Source: Terrihalobacillus insolitus
GTDB taxonomy: Bacteria; Bacillota; Bacilli; Bacillales; Amphibacillaceae
Reading direction: 5' to 3'
Length of the DNA: 64,000 nucleotides
Assembly (NCBI RefSeq): GCF_028416575.1
Contig: NZ_JAMQKB010000002.1
Location: forward strand, 186,001 to 250,000
Below are positions 17,757-27,607 of this stretch, piece by piece (the first letter of the stretch is position 1; every line of letters begins with the position of its first letter). The translations under genes were made by a program, and so were the position numbers. The notes below the pieces were generated by a model that did not search any database, was not told the origin of the DNA, and saw only the letters and a list, made by a program, of their open reading frames with translations.

Positions 17757-18263
17757 CTAGTTTGCCTCCTGTTTGCTGTCATCTTTATGAGAGGATTCAA
17801 CCCAATCCCACAGCTGCCCCATTTCTTTCCATGCTGCATGATACCTATTTAACTGTTCTTTCAATTCCTGTATTTCTTTTTTTAAATCCTGTAATTGATC
17901 TTCATTAGAATTCATTGGCTTGCTAGAAGAACTATCTATTTTCATTTGCTCAAGCAAAGAAATAGCCGTTTCAAGAGGATTATGTTCAGTATGTGTTTCT
18001 TTAGGAGCATGAGTAGTATCTTCTAATAATTGCTTTTCTCCTTGTTTTCTTTCCTGCTTTGCTAGCTGAACAGCCTTTTGGTATTGTTTCCTAATGGTAG
18101 CATTCCAACGAAATCCGCATGCAGCAGAAGTTCTAGATAGTTTCTTTGCCACTTCCTTAAAAGCTTCTAATTGGGTTTTACCTTCGCGAATATGACGCAA
18201 TACTGTTTCTGCAAGTAATATATCTTCATCTTCTGTCCACGCATCTTGTCTTGTATGATTCAT
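17757..18263 (-). CDS. ylbO: RsfA-family (YlbO) transcription factor
   Basis: Predicted DNA-binding regulator with an N-terminal Myb/SANT-like domain (residues about 5-60: [40 protein letters not shown]) and a C-terminal coiled coil ([22 protein letters not shown]). This is the RsfA/YlbO architecture; RsfA modulates forespore gene expression in B. subtilis. 168 aa. Position next to ylbP agrees. Target genes are unknown. Confidence 0.88.
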   Translation of the reverse strand: MNHTRQDAWTEDEDILLAETVLRHIREGKTQLEAFKEVAKKLSRTSAACGFRWNATIRKQYQKAVQLAKQERKQGEKQLLEDTTHAPKETHTEHNPLETAISLLEQMKIDSSSSKPMNSNEDQLQDLKKEIQELKEQLNRYHAAWKEMGQLWDWVESSHKDDSKQEAN

Positions 18264-18330
18264 TTCTTCCCTCCTCGTATCCGTTTGCTATCAATGTATG
18301 CGAGAAATAGGGGTGATAGAATCATTCTTT

Positions 18331-19107
18331 CTATTTTTTTGCTTTTCGATCTAAAAAAGCATTTACTGCGTCTTTATGGGATGGTGATTCCCATAACCTA
18401 GCACAATTTCTTACTTCTTCGTCCATTAGCGCGGATAGAGATAGCATAGAGAGCTTTTTACTATATTGTTGTTTAAGCAATCGAACTAATTCAACAGGTT
18501 TTGATAGAAAAGGGGATAGTATACGGTTATAATCGTTTAATTCTTCTCTACTTACTAACTTATTAATCCAGCCCCATTCCTGTACTATTTTACTATTATA
18601 CATTTCTGATTCCATCAACCATTGATAGGCACGGATAGGTGTGATTCGTTCATACAACAACACACCACCGCCCCATCCCGGTGTTATGCCAAGCTGTCCT
18701 TGAACAAACCCAAAGGACTGATTTTCTACTGCAAAGCGAAAATCGCAAGCTGTCGCAAGCTCACAACCACCACCTCTTGCTTCACCATTTAATAAACAGA
18801 TTGTGGGAACAGGAAAAGAGGCGATTTGATACAACACTTGCTTCATTTGATATAGAACATGGAATGCTTGATCTGCTGACAAGTCCCCATGAAGTTCTGT
18901 TAGATCACCACCGGCACAAAATGTTTTGTCACCTTTTGCGGTGATCACCAAACATTTGATGTCCTGTTCATTTTCTGCTTTAGTGACTGCATCCGCTAAT
19001 TCACTTGCCATTTTTGACGATACTGCATTACGCTTTTCTGGTCGATTAAGTGTTAAAATAATAAAACCGTTGCGATCATGTTCATATTCGATTGTTTCGT
19101 ATGCCAT
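18331..19107 (-). CDS. Enoyl-CoA hydratase/isomerase (crotonase) family protein
   Basis: Crotonase-fold protein of 258 aa with the oxyanion-hole motifs (FCAGGDLTEL and ARGGGCELATACDFRFA). The first catalytic Glu of hydratases is present in GGGCELA. At the position of the second Glu (usually PEILLGTIPGAGG) the protein reads FVQGQLGITPGWGG, so that Glu is missing, and simple enoyl-CoA hydration is doubtful; decarboxylase-, isomerase- or hydrolase-type activity is possible. The ATG at 19107 is chosen because GGAG lies about 9 nt upstream and MAYETIEYEHDRNG fits the family; the frame extends further upstream without SD support. No operon partner is evident. Confidence 0.85.
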   Translation of the reverse strand: MAYETIEYEHDRNGFIILTLNRPEKRNAVSSKMASELADAVTKAENEQDIKCLVITAKGDKTFCAGGDLTELHGDLSADQAFHVLYQMKQVLYQIASFPVPTICLLNGEARGGGCELATACDFRFAVENQSFGFVQGQLGITPGWGGGVLLYERITPIRAYQWLMESEMYNSKIVQEWGWINKLVSREELNDYNRILSPFLSKPVELVRLLKQQYSKKLSMLSLSALMDEEVRNCARLWESPSHKDAVNAFLDRKAKK

Positions 19108-19174
19108 TCGCTTAACACTCCGTTTCACTTTCGCTTTTATACTTATATAGTTTACCATACGCACCACCAAAATC

Positions 19175-19210
19175 GAAAAGGACGTCTGATGTAATCAGAC
19201 GTCCTTTTTC
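19175..19210. terminator. Terminator downstream of rpmF
   Basis: AAAAGGACGTCTGAT and ATCAGACGTCCTTTT form a perfect stem with a 3-nt loop. It lies after rpmF on the minus strand and before the crotonase start, with U-rich flanks on both sides. Confidence 0.8.
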
Positions 19211-19270
19211 TAGCATGAGCAATGAGGATATTTATCGCTCATTCGTAATTATATAGCTACTCGATAGCAT

Positions 19271-19444
19271 TTACTGTTCAACCACTTGTTTTCCATCATA
19301 TTGTCCACAAGATTTACAAACATGGTGGGGTTTTGTGTACTCACCACAATTTGAACATTCTACCATACCAGGTACGTGTAATTTCTTATGCGTACGGCGT
19401 TGATTTTTTACTTTTTTAGACGTTTTTCTTTTAGGTACTGCCAT
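19271..19444 (-). CDS. rpmF: 50S ribosomal protein L32
   Basis: 57-aa protein translated by hand: [19 protein letters not shown], then [17 protein letters not shown] and [14 protein letters not shown]. The two CxxC pairs (CSNC, CKSC) mark the zinc-binding form of L32. Its place directly downstream of the YceD/YlbN gene is conserved across Bacillota. An AGGTG-type SD precedes the ATG by about 8 nt. Terminator at 19175-19210. Confidence 0.97.
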   Translation of the reverse strand: MAVPKRKTSKKVKNQRRTHKKLHVPGMVECSNCGEYTKPHHVCKSCGQYDGKQVVEQ

Positions 19445-19536
19445 GTCTTACACCTCCTTTATATCCAAAACGACAATCTCTTAAAGAGGATGTTTTTTCA
19501 AAAGTTTGAATGGTGGTTTAACCATCACTCTGTCTT

Positions 19537-20067
19537 TTAACGATTTTCCCCTATATCGTCATCATCAAGTAATGACTGTAATTTTTGCAGACGTGGATCC
19601 ACTTTCTTTTCCACTTTATCTGTAACTGTTAATTCCCAGCCTTCTCCTTTTGTTATTGCATTTTCGAGGACTTTTTCATCTTTTGAAAACACACGAAAAG
19701 GAACTTCCAATAAAACATTTTCCTTGATATATGGTGTTAAGTCAAGGATTTCTCCATCAATCGGATGAATTTCTGATTCGTCCCCTTCCTTATAGTACGG
19801 AGAAGTGGAGAAAATCTCCTTCGTTTTTATATGGAAAGGATACGGAACGTCTGCAAGTGTACGCGCACAAGGTAAAACCATTTCTCCGTCAATGGTAAAA
19901 TCTAACGTAATTTCGTTACCTTGCATTGTGCCTTGCCCTTTCACATGAACGGGCTTCATTTTTCTAATATCATTATTCATTTCTTCTAATTCCGACACAT
20001 TAACAAATTCTTCAAAATAATAAGGACTAGATCCATTTATTTTAAACTTTTGAATCGGAAATTTCAT
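19537..20067 (-). CDS. ylbN: YceD family (DUF177) protein YlbN
   Basis: Conserved bacterial protein of unknown molecular function that is nearly always encoded just before rpmF; it has been linked to rRNA metabolism in other organisms. The 176-aa product has the family signature LPCARTLADVPYPF. The ATG at 20067 is preferred over the upstream GTG because GGGGTG lies 6 nt before it. The C-terminus is acidic (RLQKLQSLLDDDDIGENR). Transcription with rpmF is likely (92-nt gap). Confidence 0.92.
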   Translation of the reverse strand: MKFPIQKFKINGSSPYYFEEFVNVSELEEMNNDIRKMKPVHVKGQGTMQGNEITLDFTIDGEMVLPCARTLADVPYPFHIKTKEIFSTSPYYKEGDESEIHPIDGEILDLTPYIKENVLLEVPFRVFSKDEKVLENAITKGEGWELTVTDKVEKKVDPRLQKLQSLLDDDDIGENR

Positions 20068-20233
20068 TTGAATCACCCCATGGCAACAAAGGTTATTTTA
20101 AAAGGAATTAGGCATTTTGTCAACATTTTTTCTTTACAGTGCGCAGTGCGGTTATTCACATGTACCAACAATGATGCACATTTTTATACTATTTGGTAAA
20201 CTAATACTAATCATACATAGGAGCTGTTGAAAC

Positions 20234-21445
20234 ATGGAAGCATGCGGTCTTATTGTCGAGTATAATCCTTTCCATTATGGACATCAACTTCATTTCTCTC
20301 AATCCAAACAGCATTCTGGTAAAAAATGCATGATCGCTGTTATGAGCGGTAATTTTTTACAACGTGGTGAACCAGCCATCATAGATAAATTCCACCGAAC
20401 TACTATTGCGCTGCAGGCAGGTATTGACCTTGTTGTTGAACTGCCATTTGCCTACAGTGTTCAAAACAGCGATCTTTTTGCAAAAGGTGCCATTTTAACA
20501 TTAAAACAATTAGGTGCATCAGCGATTTGCTTTGGTAGTGAACATGGGGATATAGCTGATTTCATTCATGCCTACGAACTTTATCAAGGAAAACAGGCAC
20601 ACTTTAAACAAGAACTCAAAAAACAACTTGTTACAGGACTGTCTTTCCCTGAATCCAGCAAACGAGCATACCAGTCTATTGGCCTTGACCAGGGTAACAT
20701 AGATTTGACAAAACCAAACAATATTTTAGGGTTTAGTTATGTAAAAAACATTTTCGATTACCAAGCAAATATGGAACCATTAACGATTAAACGATCAAAA
20801 AGCGGATACCACGATCCAGAGATCACGCACCGAATAGCTAGTGCGACAAGTATACGAAGCGAACTTTTTACACACCATTCGATAACAGATAAAGCCGCCA
20901 ATTCTCTGCCTTTAGATGCACAGCGAGAACTACAGTCCTATAAAAAAAAGACTGGGTTCTGGCACAATTGGGAACGATACTTTCCGTTTCTGCAATACCG
21001 AGTTCTAACAATGACAACAGAAGAGCTTCATCAGATAAACGGTATGGAAGAAGGGTTAGAAAATCGCATCAAACAAACTGCAGAAAAAGCAACAAGCTTT
21101 AACGATTGGATGCAATCAGTAAAAACTAAACGCTACACATGGACACGACTTCAACGACTTTTCACTCATATTTTAACCAATACGAAAAAAGTTACACTAA
21201 AACCATACATAAATGAATCAAGAATTCCTTATATTCGGTTACTAGGGATGTCGAAAACTGGTCAGTCTTATTTAAATGAACAAAAGAAAAAAATAGATGT
21301 ACCAATGTTAACTCGAATTCAACATGGAATCCATCCCTTCTTAGACCTTGAGGAACGTGTTTCTGATGCATACTATAGTGTTCTACCACCACTAGTAAGA
21401 CAAGACTTAAAGCACCAGGAGTTACAGCCTCCTATTCGAATTTAA
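20234..21445 (+). CDS. tmcAL: tRNA(Met) cytidine acetate ligase TmcAL (YlbM)
   Basis: ATP-dependent enzyme that forms N4-acetylcytidine at the wobble position of elongator tRNA-Met using acetate. N-terminal nucleotidyltransferase-like domain with GLIVEYNPFHYGHQLH and VMSGNFLQRGEPAIIDKF, then GVDLVVELPF-type motif (GIDLVVELPFAYSVQNS) and the FGSEHGD block; KSGYHD and SATSIRSEL follow. 403 aa, near the 415 aa of B. subtilis. AGGAG lies 10 nt before the ATG. It diverges from ylbN, as in B. subtilis. The TAA stop touches the repeat remnant at 21446. Confidence 0.95.
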   Translation: MEACGLIVEYNPFHYGHQLHFSQSKQHSGKKCMIAVMSGNFLQRGEPAIIDKFHRTTIALQAGIDLVVELPFAYSVQNSDLFAKGAILTLKQLGASAICFGSEHGDIADFIHAYELYQGKQAHFKQELKKQLVTGLSFPESSKRAYQSIGLDQGNIDLTKPNNILGFSYVKNIFDYQANMEPLTIKRSKSGYHDPEITHRIASATSIRSELFTHHSITDKAANSLPLDAQRELQSYKKKTGFWHNWERYFPFLQYRVLTMTTEELHQINGMEEGLENRIKQTAEKATSFNDWMQSVKTKRYTWTRLQRLFTHILTNTKKVTLKPYINESRIPYIRLLGMSKTGQSYLNEQKKKIDVPMLTRIQHGIHPFLDLEERVSDAYYSVLPPLVRQDLKHQELQPPIRI

Positions 21446-21496
21446 GTGCGTGTTCAGAATGTCGTCGCTTATCATTTGGTGACTTTTTGAACAATC
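21446..21496 (+). repeat. Truncated inverted-repeat element, copy E
   Basis: GTGCGTGTTCAGAATGTCG joins directly to TCGCTTATCATTTGG and GTGACTTTTTGAACA, that is, the two ends of the family with nearly all the interior deleted. Confidence 0.75.
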
Positions 21497-21516
21497 TCGA
21501 TGATGCTAAATACTTG

Positions 21517-21551
21517 ATGGGTCCGTTGCTTTAAGTGACAAACGGACCCAT
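21517..21551. terminator. Hairpin between tmcAL and ylbL
   Basis: ATGGGTCCGTT and AACGGACCCAT form a perfect 11-bp stem between convergent genes; there is no strong U run, so terminator function is likely but not certain. Confidence 0.6.
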
Positions 21552-21574
21552 AGGTATTCTACATGTTTCCTATT

Positions 21575-22606
21575 TTACTTTTTTGGCTTTAATTTTTCTA
21601 AATAGTTCAGCGCGTCTTCAAATGTGTCAACAGGCACAATTTTCATGTTCGAATCAATTTCCTTTGCTGTCTTTACAGCAACTTCATAATCTGAACCTGA
21701 TGCGCCATTTTCATTAGGGGCAAAGAAAATAGAACAGCCTTCCTCATTAGCTGCAATCACTTTTTTGTCTACTCCACCAATAGGTAATACTTTTCCATCG
21801 TACGAAATCTCACCTGTACCTGCAATTTGGTATCCTTTTGTTAAGTCATTTTCTGTTAACTGATCGTATATTTCCAGTGAGAACATGAGGCCAGCACTCG
21901 GACCACCGATATTTCCACTAGAAAAAGTGATATCAGGACTTACTTCTACACTCCGATCTGTAACAAGTTGAATACCAACCCCCACTTTGTCATCTAAATC
22001 CGGGAATTTTTCTAGTGTAATGCTTTCTTTTAGTTCCTTACCATCTCTTTTCACCGTTATATCAACAGTATCTCCTGCTTTTTTGGTTTCCACAAACCCA
22101 ATTAAGTCATCTGTTTGCTCAACTGGCTGACCATTAACTTGAGTAATATTATCCCCTGCTTGGAGTTTTCCATCAGCAGGCATTCCCTCAATAACAGCAA
22201 CAACATAAACTCCCTTATAATCTATTTCAATATCTTTATTTGCTGCCTTATACGCTACAACCGTTGCTGCTTCCTGAGAGTTTTCCATTAATTGAAGCTG
22301 AGCATTAAAATATTCGTCTTGCGTAATTCCTTCTGGCATTATTTGGTCAATTGGATAGATTTCTTGATAGGGTAAAATCTTTGCCAAAACATATTGAACA
22401 ACGTTTGCTTGTCCGCCTCGTACCGTTACTAAATGCATATCCCCTTTGCTTTCAAATCCACCATCTACTTTTATTACAGGATTGAGAGGATCTGCACCAC
22501 CAGGCTTATAGACATAATAAGGAAGGCGATAAACTACGAGAAATACTGTAAGAACAACAACAATTAGTGCAACAATAAAATATCGTTTATTTCGAATTTG
22601 AGTCAT
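21575..22606 (-). CDS. ylbL: PDZ-Lon membrane serine protease YlbL
   Basis: Membrane-anchored protease with an N-terminal signal anchor (residues about 9-29), a PDZ domain (YVVAVIEGMPADGKLQAGDNI) and a C-terminal Lon-type protease domain. The Ser-Lys dyad is visible: Ser in GGPSAGLMFSLE and Lys in GVDKKVIAANE. In B. subtilis YlbL takes part in removing the cell-division inhibitor YneA after DNA damage. 343 aa. The ATG at 22606 has AAGGAG 7 nt upstream and lies inside the 3' end of ylbK, so the two genes are coupled. Confidence 0.93.
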   Translation of the reverse strand: MTQIRNKRYFIVALIVVVLTVFLVVYRLPYYVYKPGGADPLNPVIKVDGGFESKGDMHLVTVRGGQANVVQYVLAKILPYQEIYPIDQIMPEGITQDEYFNAQLQLMENSQEAATVVAYKAANKDIEIDYKGVYVVAVIEGMPADGKLQAGDNITQVNGQPVEQTDDLIGFVETKKAGDTVDITVKRDGKELKESITLEKFPDLDDKVGVGIQLVTDRSVEVSPDITFSSGNIGGPSAGLMFSLEIYDQLTENDLTKGYQIAGTGEISYDGKVLPIGGVDKKVIAANEEGCSIFFAPNENGASGSDYEVAVKTAKEIDSNMKIVPVDTFEDALNYLEKLKPKK

Positions 22607-23393
22607 TTTTATTCTCCTTCCATGCTTCAATACAGGTGATAATGTCACCTAATTTAGTCGTGGCTTCTTCTTCTCCTTTTTCAATAATTTGCTTTGTGTT
22701 TGTAAATGCACGAGTACTATACTCGGTAACATCAGGCTTTAGCATAATGTTTGTATCCATTTCACCATGCTTTACTAGTTCATCTTGCATAATATCGATA
22801 CTCTGTAACATCACATCGTAGATCGAGTGAATCTCAGTTGTAGGTGTAAAATGAGCACAATCAACCGCAATTACGATATCTGCCCCCATTTCTCTTGCAA
22901 TAGAAACGGGTACTCGATCAATTACGCCACCATCGACATACAATTCCCCGTTAATTTCTTCTGGAACAAAAATGCCTGGAATAGAAATGCTTGCTCGGAT
23001 AGCTTGTGCGATATCCCCTTCATAAAATACTTTTTTATGACCTGTATACAGATTGGTAGTTACGATTCCAACCGGTATTTTACACTCCTCTATCTTTTTT
23101 TGATATGTAAACAGGCGAATATAATCTTTAATTCTGTCACCCTGAATGAAACCCATTTTCGGTACTGTAAAATCAAGGAAGTATTTCCGCTTAAATGCAA
23201 GTGCCATTCGATACAAATCTTTCATTTCCTGTCCTGAAGCATATAATGCACCTACAAGCGCACCCATACTACTTCCAGCTATAAGATGGACTGGAATTTT
23301 ATTTTCAGTTAAAACCTTTAATACTCCTAAATGGGAAAAGCCCCTTGCTCCCCCTGATCCTAAAGCTAATCCTATCGTTGGATTTGACAACAA
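22587..23393 (-). CDS. ylbK: Patatin-like phospholipase family protein YlbK
   Basis: Predicted acyl hydrolase of the patatin/RssA type. Oxyanion motif GSGGARGFSHLG, nucleophile GSSMG (Ser in GxSxG) and the catalytic DGG (ELYVDGGVIDRVPV) are intact. Start chosen at a TTG (MLSNPTIGLALGSGG, 268 aa), because AAGGAG lies 6 nt upstream; the open frame before it would place the SD inside the gene. It overlaps ylbL by 20 nt. Substrate unknown. Confidence 0.9.
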   Translation of the reverse strand: MLSNPTIGLALGSGGARGFSHLGVLKVLTENKIPVHLIAGSSMGALVGALYASGQEMKDLYRMALAFKRKYFLDFTVPKMGFIQGDRIKDYIRLFTYQKKIEECKIPVGIVTTNLYTGHKKVFYEGDIAQAIRASISIPGIFVPEEINGELYVDGGVIDRVPVSIAREMGADIVIAVDCAHFTPTTEIHSIYDVMLQSIDIMQDELVKHGEMDTNIMLKPDVTEYSTRAFTNTKQIIEKGEEEATTKLGDIITCIEAWKENKNDSNSK

Positions 23394-23572
23394 TTCTCTC
23401 TCCTTAGACAAACGTTTTACATATCATATGGCATAATTGGAGGTTCTATGAGCGTATATTGATAAAAGAACTGCTTGTACTGTACAACGTATTACAAGCT
23501 ATTCACATTTTACTATTATCAAAAACGGAAGTACAGAAAAGTGAAGTGTTTGACCGATAGGGGGCTTGATTA

Positions 23573-24781
23573 GTGAAAGCAAAGTTAATGTCTTTAGGCT
23601 TTGCCGGAACTGCCTTTTTTATTGCTATTTCTTTGATAAAATTTCCAGATGAGGCATTAAAGGCAAGTATTCGCGGACTTAATATGTGGACAGAGGTCGT
23701 ATTTCCATCCCTCTTGCCTTTTTTTATAACAGCTGAGCTTCTTATCGGCTTTGGGGTCGTTAAGTTTATTGGTGTGTTGTTTGAACCAATTATGCGTCCA
23801 TTATTTAACATACCTGGGGCAGGCAGCTTTGTATGGGCAATGGGAATGGCGAGTGGTTATCCCTCTGGAGCAAAACTAACGGCAAGACTAAGACAAGAAG
23901 AACAACTAACGAAAACAGAAGCAGAGCGTCTTGTATCCTTTACGAATTCATCAAATCCGCTCTTTATTTTTGGTGCGATTTCTGTCGGCTTTTTTCATGA
24001 TGCACAACTGGGCATTCTGTTAGCTGTGAGTCATTACGGCGGAAATACCTTAGTAGGTGTTTGCATGCGCTTTTACAAAAGGAAGGACCGGTCTAAAAGA
24101 AGCATACATGAAAGACGGTCGATCTCACTATCTAAGGCTTTTCGTGAACTACATCATACCCGAATGAAGGATGAAAGACCTTTGGGTAAAGTTTTTGGTG
24201 ATGCTGTCATCCAATCGATCCAGACCTTATTAATGATTGGAGGATTCATCATTATGTTTTCCGTATTTACAAAGCTATTGTTTCTGGTCGGTATCTCTCA
24301 GATGATTTCTAATTTCTTAGAAATCATCCTAAATATGATGACATTACCACCTGAACTGGCTATGCCAATGTTTTCAGGACTTTTCGAAATAACATTAGGT
24401 GCACAAATGATCTCTGATTTAGATTTTTCCAATATGTTACCAATAGCAATTATCTTGAGCATCATTTTAGCTTTTAATGGCTTTTCAGTCCAAGCGCAAG
24501 TAGCAAGTATAATAGCAGATACAGACATCCGATTTGCTCCCTACTTTTTTGCAAGGCTTTTACATTGTGTCATTGCGGCATTGTTAACGATTATCTTATT
24601 CAAACCGTTGTATTTAAATGAGCAAGCGACACAATTTCAAAATATTCCTGTATTTGCTTATGAAAAAACGCAAATATGGTCGGTGTTACTCGAATGGCTA
24701 TCTACCTTTGGACCAATCCTTACAATTAGCACTCTCTTTATAGGTTGCATCATTCTTGCACGTCGCTTTAGGATCCGGTAA
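23573..24781 (+). CDS. ylbJ: Sporulation integral membrane protein YlbJ
   Basis: Polytopic membrane protein of 402 aa needed for efficient sporulation in B. subtilis, where it is expressed in the mother cell. Two nucleoside-gate-like halves are seen: NMWTEVVFPSLLPFFITAELL with GMASGYPSGAK near the N-terminus, and GLFEITLGAQMI with NGFSVQAQVASI near the C-terminus. GTG start, with AGGGGG 8 nt upstream. The TAA stop lies in the left flanking direct repeat of element F. Divergent from ylbK. Confidence 0.92.
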   Translation: MKAKLMSLGFAGTAFFIAISLIKFPDEALKASIRGLNMWTEVVFPSLLPFFITAELLIGFGVVKFIGVLFEPIMRPLFNIPGAGSFVWAMGMASGYPSGAKLTARLRQEEQLTKTEAERLVSFTNSSNPLFIFGAISVGFFHDAQLGILLAVSHYGGNTLVGVCMRFYKRKDRSKRSIHERRSISLSKAFRELHHTRMKDERPLGKVFGDAVIQSIQTLLMIGGFIIMFSVFTKLLFLVGISQMISNFLEIILNMMTLPPELAMPMFSGLFEITLGAQMISDLDFSNMLPIAIILSIILAFNGFSVQAQVASIIADTDIRFAPYFFARLLHCVIAALLTIILFKPLYLNEQATQFQNIPVFAYEKTQIWSVLLEWLSTFGPILTISTLFIGCIILARRFRIR

Positions 24782-25074
24782 AAGTGCGTGTTCAAAAAGT
24801 CGGCAAATTAGAAGCAAGCAGGTCGAGGCGGCGCTGTTTTGAGTAACGGAGCGAAAGCTTGTTGCTTCGAAAGCATTGCCTCGCACGAAGAAAAAGTGTT
24901 CTTCTTTTTCTAAGGATATGCTTTTAATACGTGAGTAACGGAAAAACAAGCCAGTTAAGGAATTACAGGCTAAGACCGCCACGTCCTGTGGCAACGCCTG
25001 CATGACCCACATCGTGTGGGCCTGAGATGCGCAACTTATCATTTGGTGACTTTTTGAACAACCTCTAAAAGTGC

Positions 25075-25075
<1 letters not shown>
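24779..25075 (+). mobile_element. Inverted-repeat element, copy F (longest copy)
   Basis: Full-length copy, flanked by a perfect 10-bp direct repeat TAAAAGTGCG (24779-24788 and 25066-25075). It has the common left block, the twin-hairpin module identical to copy B (24978-24992 and 25006-25020) and, in the middle, a segment bounded by GAGTAACGGA (24841-24850 and 24933-24942) that replaces the small TGTAG hairpin of other copies. No protein is convincingly encoded. Confidence 0.85.
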
Positions 25076-26160
<1,085 letters not shown>

Positions 26161-26419
26161 TAGCAGGCACCTCTCTTTTATTATTCGTGATTTATCCTAC
26201 CATAAAAATAGCTGAACAGGAAATGGATGAAAGGAACCTTCTTTCGTTAAGGCTTGTTGCCGACACGAAGTTATTTTTTTTCAAACTTACGTATATAATT
26301 TATTTGCTTGTCCATAATAACTTAGTGAAGCGGCTAACAAACAAGTTGGTTGCTTCAAGAACACGGAGAAGACTTACGTTTCCCCATAAGTTCTTCCTCC
26401 GGTTTCTCCTCTCCCTTTG
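26161..26419. other. Intergenic region upstream of rsmD
   Basis: No supported gene. An 82-codon open frame on the plus strand here has biased, low-complexity content and no family resemblance. A TATAAT-like box occurs near 26291 (GTATATAAT) without a good -35. The minus-strand promoter of rsmD should lie here but was not identified. Confidence 0.4.
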
Positions 26420-26451
26420 CCTTTTTGTTTTCTAATTAGAAAACAAAAAGG
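26420..26451. repeat. 32-bp perfect palindrome
   Basis: CCTTTTTGTTTTCTAA is followed directly by its exact reverse complement TTAGAAAACAAAAAGG. It adjoins the terminator hairpin at 26452-26474, so a transcript from either direction could fold into two consecutive stems. Confidence 0.85.
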
Positions 26452-26481
26452 GCCTGCAGATGATCTCTGCAGGCTTTTTTT
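26450..26481. terminator. Bidirectional terminator downstream of ylbG
   Basis: GCCTGCAGA and TCTGCAGGC form a 9-bp stem. TTTTTTT follows on the plus strand; on the minus strand (after ylbG) CCTTTTTGTTTT follows. Confidence 0.75.
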
Positions 26482-26521
26482 ATCGTATTTAGTTGTTTCT
26501 TAATCACAGTAGCTCCACACA

Positions 26522-26797
26522 TTATATTCCCATTTTATAATCATATTCCTTCGCTTTGTCTGGCTTTGCATTGTCGTATTCAGTGGGAATAAATGGTTTA
26601 AAGGAAGGTGCAGTTTTCGAGACAAATGGAAGTCGATTTAACTTATTTTCTATTTCACCTAGATCTTCTTGATTCACATACAATACCGCATATTTTTCAC
26701 TTTTTGACACGTAGATTAGGTGGCCAAATCGTTTTAAATGTTTTACATTTTTCATATGTTGGAACCAAACAATCAATCCTTGCCTTTTCGTCCTCAT
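26522..26797 (-). CDS. ylbG: UPF0298 family protein YlbG
   Basis: Small cytoplasmic protein of unknown function (91 aa), clearly the YlbG family: RQGLIVWFQHMKNVKHLKRFGHL, YVSKSEKYAVLYVN, LPFVSKTAPSFKPF and the ending AKEYDYKMGI. ATG start with GAGGAATAAGG upstream. Follows ylbF with a 68-nt gap and ends at the strong hairpin downstream. Confidence 0.92.
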   Translation of the reverse strand: MRTKRQGLIVWFQHMKNVKHLKRFGHLIYVSKSEKYAVLYVNQEDLGEIENKLNRLPFVSKTAPSFKPFIPTEYDNAKPDKAKEYDYKMGI

Positions 26798-26865
26798 CCT
26801 TATTCCTCACTTCTAGTATCATTGGATTTGCATCACTTTTCTTGTAATGGGGGACAAAACTTTTA

Positions 26866-27309
26866 TTAAGACGCCCTGCAACCACAACCACTGCTACCAC
26901 TGCCACAACCACAGCCACCTTCTGTTAATGCGGCTCCATCCTTTGGTACTTTAATTTGTGCACTAACACTAAATGCAACGTGTTGACTAACTTCATCTAG
27001 CAGCTTCTGTAAGTTTCTTTCTGCAATTTTGTATGCAGCTACTTTATCATTCATATCCATATCCCTTTTCGTAGTACGGATTTGTTTCATAATCGTATTA
27101 TAATCAGGGTGATATCTCCCAAATCTCTCTACATCTTCATATTGTTCCTTTGTGCGTTGAAAAACAGATATGAGATGCTGTGCTTCTTTATCTTGATAAA
27201 GGTCAGACTTAGCCCTCTGATATGCTTCCATCACATCGGACTGTAGAATGATCCTTCCTATTTCTTCGGATTGATCTAAAATATCTACCATTTCCATCGT
27301 GGCGATCAT
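26866..27309 (-). CDS. ricF: RicF (YlbF), subunit of the YaaT-YlbF-YmcA (Ric) complex
   Basis: 147-aa YlbF/YmcA-family protein. In B. subtilis the RicA-RicF-RicT complex carries iron-sulfur clusters and promotes RNase Y-dependent mRNA maturation, which affects competence, biofilm formation and sporulation. The all-helical family region is seen (SDVMEAYQRAKSDLYQDKEAQ, FGRYHPDYNTI, LNDKV-like MNDKVAAYKIAE). The C-terminus is cysteine-rich (GGCGCG and GCGC), matching the cluster-binding tail of RicF. Start MIATMEMVDIL matches homologues. Confidence 0.93.
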   Translation of the reverse strand: MIATMEMVDILDQSEEIGRIILQSDVMEAYQRAKSDLYQDKEAQHLISVFQRTKEQYEDVERFGRYHPDYNTIMKQIRTTKRDMDMNDKVAAYKIAERNLQKLLDEVSQHVAFSVSAQIKVPKDGAALTEGGCGCGSGSSGCGCRAS

Positions 27310-27361
27310 TTTCCCACCTCCGAACCTATCATATCAAATTTTACGTATAAAGAAAACAGGT

Positions 27362-27598
27362 TCAATCTTCTGTTGAACCTGCTAGCTGCATGAGCATGGA
27401 TACCATTTGTAATTTACCTCCAAATTTTTCGATTTTTTGAGGAAGGGTTCTACCATAGAATACTTTTGCCTGTTCCTCTAACACTTGAATTTGACTCGGA
27501 TCCCTTGTTAAACTACGATACCAATCTGGATGCATTCGAATAAAATGAAGTAAGTCTGATCTTGACCGTAAATAGTAATATAAAGAAGGCTGCATCAT
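27362..27598 (-). CDS. ylbE: YlbE-like protein
   Basis: 78-aa conserved protein with the YlbE family features: MQPSLYYYLRSRSDLLHFIR, HPDWYRSLTRDP and a C-terminal amphipathic part. Function unknown. Two adjacent ATG codons, SD GGAGG upstream. It lies 9 nt after ylbD, so the two form one unit. Confidence 0.88.
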   Translation of the reverse strand: MMQPSLYYYLRSRSDLLHFIRMHPDWYRSLTRDPSQIQVLEEQAKVFYGRTLPQKIEKFGGKLQMVSMLMQLAGSTED

Positions 27599-27607
27599 GA
27601 TGTCCTC

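Noticed and set aside
26187..26435. 82-codon plus-strand open frame between rsmD and ylbG
   Set aside because: Low-complexity, unusual composition, no family resemblance, and it runs into the 32-bp palindrome; better explained as non-coding.
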